Assembly: GCF_900156125.1 (NCBI RefSeq)
Contig: NZ_FTLX01000003.1
Span: forward strand, 372,001 to 436,000
Direction of reading: 5' to 3'
Length of the DNA stretch: 64,000 nt
DNA from: Domibacillus enclensis
Lineage (GTDB): Bacteria > Bacillota > Bacilli > Bacillales > Domibacillaceae
Shown: positions 57,785-64,000 of the stretch, one piece after another
How positions within the stretch are numbered: position 1 is the first letter of the stretch
Layout: the number at the start of each line of letters is the position of its first letter
Notes under the pieces: model-generated
Seen by the model: the letters and a program-made list of their open reading frames with translations, nothing else
The model's database searches: none
What the model was told of the DNA's origin: nothing
Program-made: the position numbers and the translations under genes

Positions 57785-58864
57785 TTAACGTAAAACGGCT
57801 TGCGAAATCCGCTCAGAAATGGCTTCCGCGAAGTCTGATGTTGAAGCGCTGCCGCCCAGGTCTTTTGTTTTAACGCCGCTTTCAAGTGACTGGTACAGCC
57901 CTTGTTCGACCAGCTGACCCATCTCTTTTAGCTTCGGATCGTTATGCCGCTCTGCAAGCCAGTCCATCAGCATCACAGTGGAAAGCATAATCCCTGTCGG
58001 ATTCCCAATGTTGAGACCAGCAATGTCCGGGGCAGATCCATGTGCAGCCTGCGCCATGGCAAGGTTGTCATTTGAGTTGATGGAAGGGGCCAGACCAAGG
58101 CTTCCAACCAGCTCACCGGCCAGATCTGACAGAATATCGCCATACATATTTTCCGTTACGATGATGTCAAAATCTTTGGCGCGGCGGACGAGATGAGCCG
58201 CCATAGCATCGATGTGGTAGTCGTCAACCGTGACTTCCGGGTACTGCTCCGCCACTTCACGGCAAACTCTCAGAAACAAGCCGGTGCTTAAGCGAAGAAC
58301 ATTGGCTTTATGAACAATGGTCACCTTTTTGCGGCGCTGCATGGCCATTTTAAACGCTGCATGAGCAATGCGTTCTGCTGCCTTGCGTGTAAAGACGCCG
58401 GACGTTACAACGACGTCTTCTGTGATCTGCCATTCTCCGTGCCCGCTGTACATATTGCGGTCTGCGTAAAAACCTTCTGTGTTTTCCCGGTAGATCACAA
58501 GATCCGCTTCACCGACGACACTTTTAATGCCTGGCATTGTTTTCGCTGGACGAACATTCGCGTACAAATCAAGAGAGTGGCGGAGGGCACCGCTTGGGTT
58601 AAGCTTCACCTTATGTTCCGGTGGATAGGCTGCTGAATCATGCGGGCCGAGAATCCAGCCATGCGTTTCCTTTAATGCTTCTTTTGTTTCTTCTGGAAGA
58701 GGATCATTGTACTGCTTGATGCCCTCCCAGCCCATTGGCAGGTCGATCCAGTTGATATCGACGCCTGCTTTTTGAGCAGCCGTTTTGAAAACATGCACTG
58801 TAGCGCTTACAATTTCGGGTCCGATGCCGTCTCCAGCAAGTACACCTAGGCGATAATTAGTCAT
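57785..58864 (-). CDS. Isocitrate/isopropylmalate/tartrate dehydrogenase family protein
   Basis: 359 residues from ATG 58864; ATG 58870 is equally possible with AAAGGAAG. Beta-decarboxylating dehydrogenase marks: LAGDGIGPEIVSATVHVF near the start, REN TEG phosphate/substrate loop (VIYRENTEGFYADRN, about 128), VHKANVLRLSTGLF, ENMYGDILSDLAGELVGSLG and AAHGSAPDIAGLNIGNPTGI. Member of the tartrate/isopropylmalate group rather than housekeeping IDH. It is first in the minus-strand operon, with its promoter carrying copy 3 of the shared element; it would oxidise the acid sugar C3/C4 before or after the kinase-aldolase steps. Confidence 0.92.
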   Translation of the reverse strand: MTNYRLGVLAGDGIGPEIVSATVHVFKTAAQKAGVDINWIDLPMGWEGIKQYNDPLPEETKEALKETHGWILGPHDSAAYPPEHKVKLNPSGALRHSLDLYANVRPAKTMPGIKSVVGEADLVIYRENTEGFYADRNMYSGHGEWQITEDVVVTSGVFTRKAAERIAHAAFKMAMQRRKKVTIVHKANVLRLSTGLFLRVCREVAEQYPEVTVDDYHIDAMAAHLVRRAKDFDIIVTENMYGDILSDLAGELVGSLGLAPSINSNDNLAMAQAAHGSAPDIAGLNIGNPTGIMLSTVMLMDWLAERHNDPKLKEMGQLVEQGLYQSLESGVKTKDLGGSASTSDFAEAISERISQAVLR

Positions 58865-58913
58865 TTCCATTACTTCCTTTCCATTTTGAGGTTCAGTTGA
58901 ACGTTCTATCCTT

Positions 58914-58945
58914 ACTGTAAAGGATAACAAGGAATTAATAAAATA
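58914..58945 (-). promoter_or_regulatory. Shared promoter element, copy 3 (acid-sugar operon, minus strand)
   Basis: On the minus strand TATTTTATTAAT, 9 bp, TCCTTT, ACAGT. The -10 hexamer is poor. Just upstream, GACATTGAAAATATTAAT also matches the sequence upstream of copy 5. Confidence 0.7.
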
Positions 58946-59004
58946 CTGTTTTTAAATGTTTATTCATTAATATTTTCAATGTCTAAAAGGTGGAAGGGGC
59001 TGAC

Positions 59005-59880
59005 CTATTTCTCATCAAGGACATGGTGGTAGTCCATTAGAAAGCGGACAAATTCATCCACCATGGCCAGCCCAAGCAGTTCCTCTCTATACAACACCCG
59101 TGTCTTCCAAATAATAGGTTTATTCTGCTGATCTTTAAGAAAAATGGTATGCAGCTGATCCTGTTCTTCAAGAACAATACTCGGTGCAATGCAGTAGCCC
59201 AGCCCATTCAGCACCATCCGTTTCGCAATATCAACGTTGTCCACATTCATGATATTGGCTGGCGGTGTATGAAAGTTCTCCTTCCACCATGTGTCCATGA
59301 CCATTTCTAGATTCGGGTCTGTTTGAAAGCTGATTCTTCTCATTGTTGAAAGATCGTTTAAACTGATCTTTTCTTTTGAAAGGATACTAATGTTTTCTTC
59401 CGTTAAAATCGTTTCCTTGCTCGGCCAATGATGATCACCCCGGACAATGCCAATGTGAGCATCTTGTTTGTAAATCGACTGGATGACATCCATGTTCACA
59501 CCTGTCTCGATTTGAAAATCCACTTTAGGGAATCGGTCATTAAACGCTTTTAATATAGGTGGCAGACGATAAAAGGCAAAGGTTCGCGAAACGCTTAAGC
59601 GCAAGGTACCCCGCACTTCTCCGCCTGAATTCCACAAATTCTCTTCCATTTCCCGTCTCTGGCGAAGCATATCCTGCGTATATTTAACGAGCAGCTCGCC
59701 TTGTTCAGTGAATTCCACCCCTCTTCGTCCCCGGTAAAATAGCTTGATGTCAAATTCTTTTTCAATCTGCTGAAGCCGGTATGTTAATGTTGGCTGCGAC
59801 ATATAAAGCTGCTCCGCTGCTTTTGTAATGTTTTTTTGCGCGTATACGGCCTGAATAATCAGCCAATCTTTTTTTTCCAT
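59005..59880 (-). CDS. LysR family regulator 2 of the acid-catabolism cluster
   Basis: 291 residues. HTH QKNITKAAEQLYMSQPTLTY then RLQQIEKEFDIKLFYRGRR (about 14-52). The effector domain contains GTLRLSVSRTFAFYRLPPIL and AKRMVLNGLGYCIAPS. It lies between two operons whose promoters both hold the shared element (copies 3 and 4), and is the best candidate to activate the five-promoter regulon. Paralogue of LysR 1. Start ATG 59880 after AAGGAG. Confidence 0.93.
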   Translation of the reverse strand: MEKKDWLIIQAVYAQKNITKAAEQLYMSQPTLTYRLQQIEKEFDIKLFYRGRRGVEFTEQGELLVKYTQDMLRQRREMEENLWNSGGEVRGTLRLSVSRTFAFYRLPPILKAFNDRFPKVDFQIETGVNMDVIQSIYKQDAHIGIVRGDHHWPSKETILTEENISILSKEKISLNDLSTMRRISFQTDPNLEMVMDTWWKENFHTPPANIMNVDNVDIAKRMVLNGLGYCIAPSIVLEEQDQLHTIFLKDQQNKPIIWKTRVLYREELLGLAMVDEFVRFLMDYHHVLDEK

Positions 59881-59936
59881 TTAATTCACTCCTTTTCTGA
59901 TATTAAAAAAATCAATCGGTTTTTATTGAAATTCAA

Positions 59937-59968
59937 TATTATATTAATTTCTAAAATTATAATACAGT
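59937..59968 (+). promoter_or_regulatory. Shared promoter element, copy 4 (racemase-like gene)
   Basis: TATTATATTAAT, 9 bp, TATAAT, ACAGT. Upstream is a palindrome, ATTGAAATTCAAT, a further candidate LysR contact. Confidence 0.75.
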
Positions 59969-60074
59969 TAATTTGAACAAAGTACATCTTTTTTTGTTAA
60001 GCCATTAAAGCAGGCGGGTGAGCAAACTGGTTAAGAATGAAAGCGAATTCAATATTTTCGAGGAGGAACCAAAT

Positions 60075-60764
60075 TTGATAGAGAAAAAGTATACCATTGG
60101 CTTAATCCATGCCACTATGAATTCTGTGCAGCCTATCCTGGACGCATTTCGTCAGCATGCACCCCAGGCTGTGCTGATCAACTTTATGGATGAAAGCCTG
60201 ATTTACGATTTAAATAAAAAAGGGCATGTCACGAAAGACATGACTAGACGGTTGCTGGCTATGGCCGGTAAAGCAGAAGACAGCGGTGTAGATGGGATCT
60301 TGCTGACGTGTTCATCGTTTACGCCCGTCGTGTCAGACATCAGTCATTTATTTCAGACCCCGATGTTGAGCGCGGATATGAGCATGCTTGAAAAAGCCGT
60401 TGAAATAGGAGGCCGGATCGGTGTGATTGCGACAGTGCCGGCTGCAGGTCCAACAACGACCGCTCTTTTAAAAAAACTGGCCGATCAGCATAAAAAAGAG
60501 ATACAGGTGGAGACCATTGTGATTCCAGAAGCCTTTCACGCATTGCAAAAAGGGAAAAGAGGCCTTCATGATGAATTGATCCACCAAAAAGTTCAAGAGC
60601 TGTCTGCGCACTGCGATGTTCTTCTTTTCGCCCAGTTTTCCATGGCGAGAGCTCTGCAGACACTGGACGTGAAAACAAAACCGATCTTGACCAGTCCGGA
60701 AATTAGTGTGAAGTCTATCATTGCAGAAATAGAAAGGAGGGAAGTCGTCCTTGATCAACGGTGA
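60075..60764 (+). CDS. Aspartate/glutamate racemase-family protein with one visible catalytic Cys
   Basis: 229 residues from TTG 60075, 8 bp after a perfect AGGAGG; GTG 60018 would add 19 residues without such a site. IGLIHATMNSVQPILDAFRQ, then GVDGILLTCSSFTPVVSDIS with Cys79, and RIGVIATVPAAGPTTTALLK are family blocks. The second catalytic Cys expected in the C-terminal half is absent (VLLFAQFSMARAL). Two-cysteine racemisation is thus unlikely; an isomerase, decarboxylase or hydrolase-like reaction is possible. Followed 50 bp later by the second Crh-like gene. Confidence 0.82.
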   Translation: MIEKKYTIGLIHATMNSVQPILDAFRQHAPQAVLINFMDESLIYDLNKKGHVTKDMTRRLLAMAGKAEDSGVDGILLTCSSFTPVVSDISHLFQTPMLSADMSMLEKAVEIGGRIGVIATVPAAGPTTTALLKKLADQHKKEIQVETIVIPEAFHALQKGKRGLHDELIHQKVQELSAHCDVLLFAQFSMARALQTLDVKTKPILTSPEISVKSIIAEIERREVVLDQR

Positions 60765-60814
60765 GAAAGGGATAAAAAGGTGAGTTATACAATTTAAAGT
60801 AAGGAGCTGATCAT

Positions 60815-61060
60815 TTGACGTTAACACTTGCACAAGCTGTTGTAGAGATTAATCACACAGCATCAACATTCAAATCAAGCATTGTCATTAAAACAGATGA
60901 AAAACTAATTGACGCAAAAAGTATGCTTGGCTTGTCTTATTCTGTTCTTCATTCGAAAGCGTTCCATCTAGAGATTCACGGTCCGGATGAGGAGACCGCC
61001 AAAACGGCTATGACAAACGTATTTTGGAAGTACGGTTTACCCGTAAAAGTGAATGAGTAA
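60815..61060 (+). CDS. Crh-like HPr-fold protein without the PTS histidine, copy 2
   Basis: 81 residues from TTG 60815 behind AAGGAGC. Aligned with HPr via TASTFKSSIVIKTDEKLIDA, KSMLGL: Ser36 equals HPr Ser46, and Leu5 stands at the His15 position. It shares SSIVIKTD, IDAKS, LGL-x-YSVL and F-x-LEIHG-x-DEE with copy 1, including the PVKVNE/SVKVNE end, so they are clear paralogues. Again it sits at the end of a catabolic operon of the LysR cluster. Confidence 0.8.
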   Translation: MTLTLAQAVVEINHTASTFKSSIVIKTDEKLIDAKSMLGLSYSVLHSKAFHLEIHGPDEETAKTAMTNVFWKYGLPVKVNE

Positions 61061-61177
61061 GTAGAAAGGAAGGATGGCGCTGTGGCGTCCTCCTTTTTGT
61101 CGTAAAATAAAGAAAATCATTTGTTAAAAAAAATATGATGACATTGAAAATATTAATTGAATTTTATAAAAAATAAA

Positions 61178-61209
61178 TATTTTATTAATATCTAAGAATA
61201 GAATACAGT
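61178..61209 (+). promoter_or_regulatory. Shared promoter element, copy 5 (CitMHS-type transporter)
   Basis: TATTTTATTAAT, 9 bp, TAGAAT, ACAGT, with GACATTGAAAATATTAAT about 40 bp upstream, as at copy 3. Confidence 0.75.
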
Positions 61210-61287
61210 TACTTTAGTGACACAATACCCGCATGATCATGCTTACAGGAAGGAACGTGAACATTATTTAACAGCAAAGAATCTTAT

Positions 61288-61302
61288 TTGAAAGCGCTAT
61301 AA
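61288..61302 (+). promoter_or_regulatory. cre-like site before the transporter gene
   Basis: TTGAAAGCGCTATAA matches cre except at position 14; about 80 bp downstream of the promoter element. Confidence 0.5.
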
Positions 61303-61365
61303 AAATCAGCACAACGAAGATTTTGTCAAAAGAATCAGTTGAATAAATCGACAGGAGGTTTACAT

Positions 61366-62670
61366 ATGTTATCAATCTTAGGATTTCTTACAATTGCCGT
61401 TTTTACTTATCTGGTCATGAGCAGAAGAATGATAGCGTTCACAGCCATCATTTTTGTTCCCATTGTTTTTGCTTTAATTGGAGGCTTTGGTCCGCAGCTG
61501 GGCGAAATGATGGGTGAGGGCGTTGTCACAGTGGCGGATACAGCCGTCCTGCTGCTTTTTGCTATTTTATACTTTGGCATTATGATGGATGCGGGATTAT
61601 TCGATCCGCTCAGCAACGCTATTTTGCGAATCGCCAAGGGAGACCCGGTTAAAATTGCCATGGGTACAGCCGTTTTAGCATTGACCGTTGCGCTTGACGG
61701 TGATGGAACCACAACGTATATGATTGTCTGCTCGGCAATGCTGCCTGTTTATAAACGGCTGGGGATGAACCCGTTGATCCTTGCTACATTAGCAATTATG
61801 GCCCTCGGGATCGTGGCAGGAAGTACACCATGGGGCGGATCAGCTACACGTGCCATTAGCATTTTAGGGCTTAACGCGTCCGACTATTTCATTCCGATGC
61901 TCCCTGTGATTGCAGGCGGCTCAATCTTCACCTTGTTCATTGCGTATATGCTCGGAAAAGGCGAAAGAAAACGTCTTGGCAAGGAAGTCATTGAGCAGTA
62001 CCGGAGTGAACTGGCTATGACGACAAACGCTTCAGGCGAGAAAGCGAAGAAAAGCAATATGAAGCTGGTTTGGTTTAACTTGTTTTTAACATTGACATTA
62101 ATGGGTGTTTTGATCGCGGATGTCGTAGAGCTGTATTTGTTGTTTATTATTGGCTTTGGTTTGGCCCTGATCGTCAACTATCCAAATTTGGACGATCAGA
62201 AAAAAGTAATCAAAGAGCATGCCTCCAACGCCATTCCAGTCGTGTCCCTTGTTTTAGGTGCAGGTATTTTCACAGGAATCCTGCAGGGTACAGCGATGGT
62301 TGATCACATGGCGGGAGACATTGTCGGCGTTATTCCCGAAAGCTTCGGGGATTTTTATACGATCATTGTAGCTCTTATCTGTCTCCCATTAAGCTTCTTT
62401 ATGTCCAATGACGCTTTTTTCTTCGGTGCGCTGCCTGTATTTGCTGAAGCTGGAACCGCTTACGGTGTGGAGCCGATGGACGTTGCACGTGCGTCTGTGA
62501 TCGGCCAGACGATCCATTTGATTGGACCAACATCCGCACCGCTCTGGGTGTTAATTGAGCTTATACGGACCGACCTTGGCAAATTGCAGCGTTACACACT
62601 TCCCTGGATCATTTTATCCGCTGTGGTGATGATCGGGATTGCCATTTTAACAGGGGCCATTTCTTTGTAA
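61366..62670 (+). CDS. CitMHS-family citrate/carboxylate transporter
   Basis: 434 residues, about 11-12 helices. CitMHS pattern: MSRRMIAFTAIIFVPIVFAL near the start, LTVALDGDGTTTYMIVCSAM (about 115-134), GSTPWGGSATRAISILGLNA and, in the C-terminal half, FFMSNDAFFFGALPVFAEAG and HLIGPTSAPLWVLIELIRTD. Members import metal-citrate complexes with protons (CitM, CitH); others carry related acids. ATG 61366 follows ACAGGAGGT. It is the second transporter in the regulon besides TctCBA. Confidence 0.93.
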   Translation: MLSILGFLTIAVFTYLVMSRRMIAFTAIIFVPIVFALIGGFGPQLGEMMGEGVVTVADTAVLLLFAILYFGIMMDAGLFDPLSNAILRIAKGDPVKIAMGTAVLALTVALDGDGTTTYMIVCSAMLPVYKRLGMNPLILATLAIMALGIVAGSTPWGGSATRAISILGLNASDYFIPMLPVIAGGSIFTLFIAYMLGKGERKRLGKEVIEQYRSELAMTTNASGEKAKKSNMKLVWFNLFLTLTLMGVLIADVVELYLLFIIGFGLALIVNYPNLDDQKKVIKEHASNAIPVVSLVLGAGIFTGILQGTAMVDHMAGDIVGVIPESFGDFYTIIVALICLPLSFFMSNDAFFFGALPVFAEAGTAYGVEPMDVARASVIGQTIHLIGPTSAPLWVLIELIRTDLGKLQRYTLPWIILSAVVMIGIAILTGAISL

Positions 62671-62698
62671 AAAAAAGATTGTTCGGAAAAAGATAGGT

Positions 62699-62739
62699 CA
62701 AACCGATGAATTCCATATGGATGAAGTCGGTTTTTTTTT
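62699..62739 (+). terminator. Rho-independent terminator of the transporter gene
   Basis: AAACCGA / TCGGTTT stem around a region with inner CCATATGG, then nine T. Confidence 0.7.
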
Positions 62740-62987
62740 GAACATATCAACGGAAGATCAATAAAGTGACGCTTCTGCTTCGTCCATCTTCAAGACAAAA
62801 ACCGAAAAAACAAACACGTTTGCAAAAAAAATTCTTCTCGAATTGACAAGTGTAAGGGAATCAATCAGATTAATAAGTACGAGTGTCTATAGCGGTTTTA
62901 AAAGCGGAGCGTCTTCTTCTGTTAAAAGGAACAAGAACGTGGGTCACTTAGGAAATCGCATCATACAAAAAGGGAGGAGGTGAAGAA

Positions 62988-63770
62988 ATGCTTCAACGAG
63001 AAAGACAAGATGAAATTATGAAACAGCTGCATGAATTCAAGACCGTAAAAATATCTGAACTGAGCAAAGAGCTGAACGTAACGAGAGAAACCATTCGTAA
63101 GGATTTATATGAAATGGAGGAAAAAGGGCTTGTTCGAAAAGTCCATGGCGGTGCGATATTAAATAAAGCCAATTTAGAAACCAGCTATATGAATCGGAAA
63201 AGCACCAATGAAGCTGAAAAAAGAAGTATTGCAAAACGCGCATCAGCGTTTGTGGAAAACGGAGACACGATTTATATTGATTATGGAACAACGGCCTTGC
63301 TTTTTACACGCGAAATTTTAAGCAAAAAAGAACTCACGATCATTACGAACTCCTTGCCTATTGCGAATGAAGTGATCGATTACTCTGACTTTGAAGTGAT
63401 CATTATTGGCGGTCATGTTAGAAAAAATGAAAAATCTTTGTTTGGCCCCATTGCTTACAGAGGCATTTCACGACTGTTCGTGGATAAAGGGTTTTTTGGA
63501 ATTGGCGGCATCGACATTCACGCCGGTTATACAAACGTACATATGGGCGAGTCTGAGGTTTCAAGGCTGATGATGAAGAACAGCCAGAAAAATGTTGTTA
63601 TGGCGGATTATTCTAAATTTAATACAGTTGCGATGAATCAAGTGGCGTCAATCGAAGAAGTAGATGTGTTGATTACTGACGAAAATGCTGATTCTGAATT
63701 AGTGCAGCAATTAAAAGAAAGAAACACGACCGTTTTGACTGTTGACCCGGAAGCGGAGATGGATGCATGA
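62988..63770 (+). CDS. DeoR family transcriptional regulator
   Basis: 260 residues. The DeoR N-terminus is RERQDEIMKQLHEFKTVKIS, ELSKELNVTRETIRKDLYEM, EEKGLVRKVHGGAI. The C-terminal sugar-phosphate sensor carries IYIDYGTTALLFTREIL, TNSLPIANEV, GGHVRKNEKSLFGP, FGIGGIDIHAGYTN, and ADYSKF, all standard. GGGAGGAGG site. It could regulate a sugar-acid or sugar operon beyond the right end of the window, or the adjacent cluster. Confidence 0.94.
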   Translation: MLQRERQDEIMKQLHEFKTVKISELSKELNVTRETIRKDLYEMEEKGLVRKVHGGAILNKANLETSYMNRKSTNEAEKRSIAKRASAFVENGDTIYIDYGTTALLFTREILSKKELTIITNSLPIANEVIDYSDFEVIIIGGHVRKNEKSLFGPIAYRGISRLFVDKGFFGIGGIDIHAGYTNVHMGESEVSRLMMKNSQKNVVMADYSKFNTVAMNQVASIEEVDVLITDENADSELVQQLKERNTTVLTVDPEAEMDA

Positions 63771-63819
63771 GAAACAACTTCTTTTTTCGCACAAAGCACT
63801 GATTCATCAAGATCAAAAC

Positions 63820-63848
63820 AAAAGCCGAACGCATTCGTTCGGCTTTTT
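63820..63848 (+). terminator. Rho-independent terminator (GCCGAACG family)
   Basis: AAAAGCCGAACG-CATT-CGTTCGGCTTTTT, perfect 12-bp stem with T run; A-rich on the other side so also usable by the convergent gene. Confidence 0.92.
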
Positions 63849-63915
63849 CTACAATTCAGAACCTTTTGTCCCAAGCTGTTTTCTTCTATTTAAACTCTTT
63901 TATCTAAAGCTTTTT

Positions 63916-64000
63916 TTACCGTGCAAAAACGCTCCATGGAGTGGCGGTTGCTGAAACCGACTCTTTTACCTTGTTCAGGTTTTCAATTCCTTTTGTTCCT
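63916..64000 (-). CDS. C-terminal end of an unidentified minus-strand gene
   Basis: An open frame enters from the right edge and reads GTKGIENLNKVKESVSATAT then PWSVFAR before TAA at 63916-63918. It converges on the DeoR gene with the shared terminator between, which is the expected layout. Too short to assign a family. Confidence 0.4.
   Translation of the reverse strand, partial: GTKGIENLNKVKESVSATATPWSVFAR

Noticed and set aside
1-64000. CRISPR array or ribosomal RNA genes
   Set aside because: No regularly spaced direct repeats and no rRNA-like sequence were seen anywhere in the window.

Overview
The window reads as a chromosomal segment of a low-to-mid GC Firmicute of the family Bacillaceae. 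The order ynbB-like / glnR / glnA, GlnR and CcpA (cre) operators, a MhqR-type operator, YolD/UvrX, the sporulation-linked YyaC and Crh-like proteins all point there. The genus cannot be fixed from sequence reading alone.

Layout. 1-3.4 kb is conserved core: the start of a TRIC-type channel gene, a methionine gamma-lyase-like gene, and glnR-glnA behind two GlnR boxes. 3.4-4.2 kb holds wreckage of mobile DNA (a broken tyrosine integrase) just beyond the glnA terminator. 4.2-10.5 kb carries small regulator-plus-partner modules: an ABC exporter operon facing an HTH regulator across a 24-bp palindrome, PadR-DUF2812, a frameshifted SDR, and Rrf2 with a flavin reductase. 10.7-21.3 kb holds two sugar PTS loci back to back. 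The first is an ascorbate-type EIIB/EIIC with a PRD regulator, a class II aldolase and a P-loop kinase. The second is a complete glucitol operon (SorC regulator, gutM, srlA, srlE, srlB, srlD). 21.4-33.4 kb is a mixed set: a MhqR-type detoxification pair, GNATs, PhzF, a MocR/EamA pair, ANT(6), and an odd 196-nt RNA closed by perfect tRNA acceptor and T arms. 33.8-41.1 kb contains two copies of a DNA-damage cassette (a LexA-DNA-binding-domain-only protein and a partner protein, divergent from yolD-uvrX). One copy is dead and one intact, and they flank small membrane/regulator genes and an IS4 scrap. 41.2-43.7 kb has an HTH/DUF2975 pair, a DUF817 gene with a stop codon, and yyaC.

43.7-62.7 kb is the most unusual part: a 19-kb organic-acid/acid-sugar catabolic supercluster. 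It contains a TctCBA transporter, an RraA-family protein, an aconitase paralogue, ALDH, Fe-ADH, an SDR, a DUF1537 acid-sugar kinase, a class II aldolase, a tartrate/isopropylmalate-type dehydrogenase, an Asp/Glu-racemase-family protein, a CitMHS-type transporter and two LysR regulators. Two small HPr-fold proteins keep the HPrK serine but lack the PTS histidine. Five transcription units in this block share one promoter element of fixed geometry (TATTTTATTAAT-N9-hexamer-ACAGT), which indicates one regulon. cre sites near four of its operons point to CcpA control. A DeoR regulator and the tail of one further gene end the window.

Several genes are interrupted by single-base events (ABC ATPase, SDR, DUF817, one yolD). 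They may be real decay or sequencing errors, and raw reads would decide.
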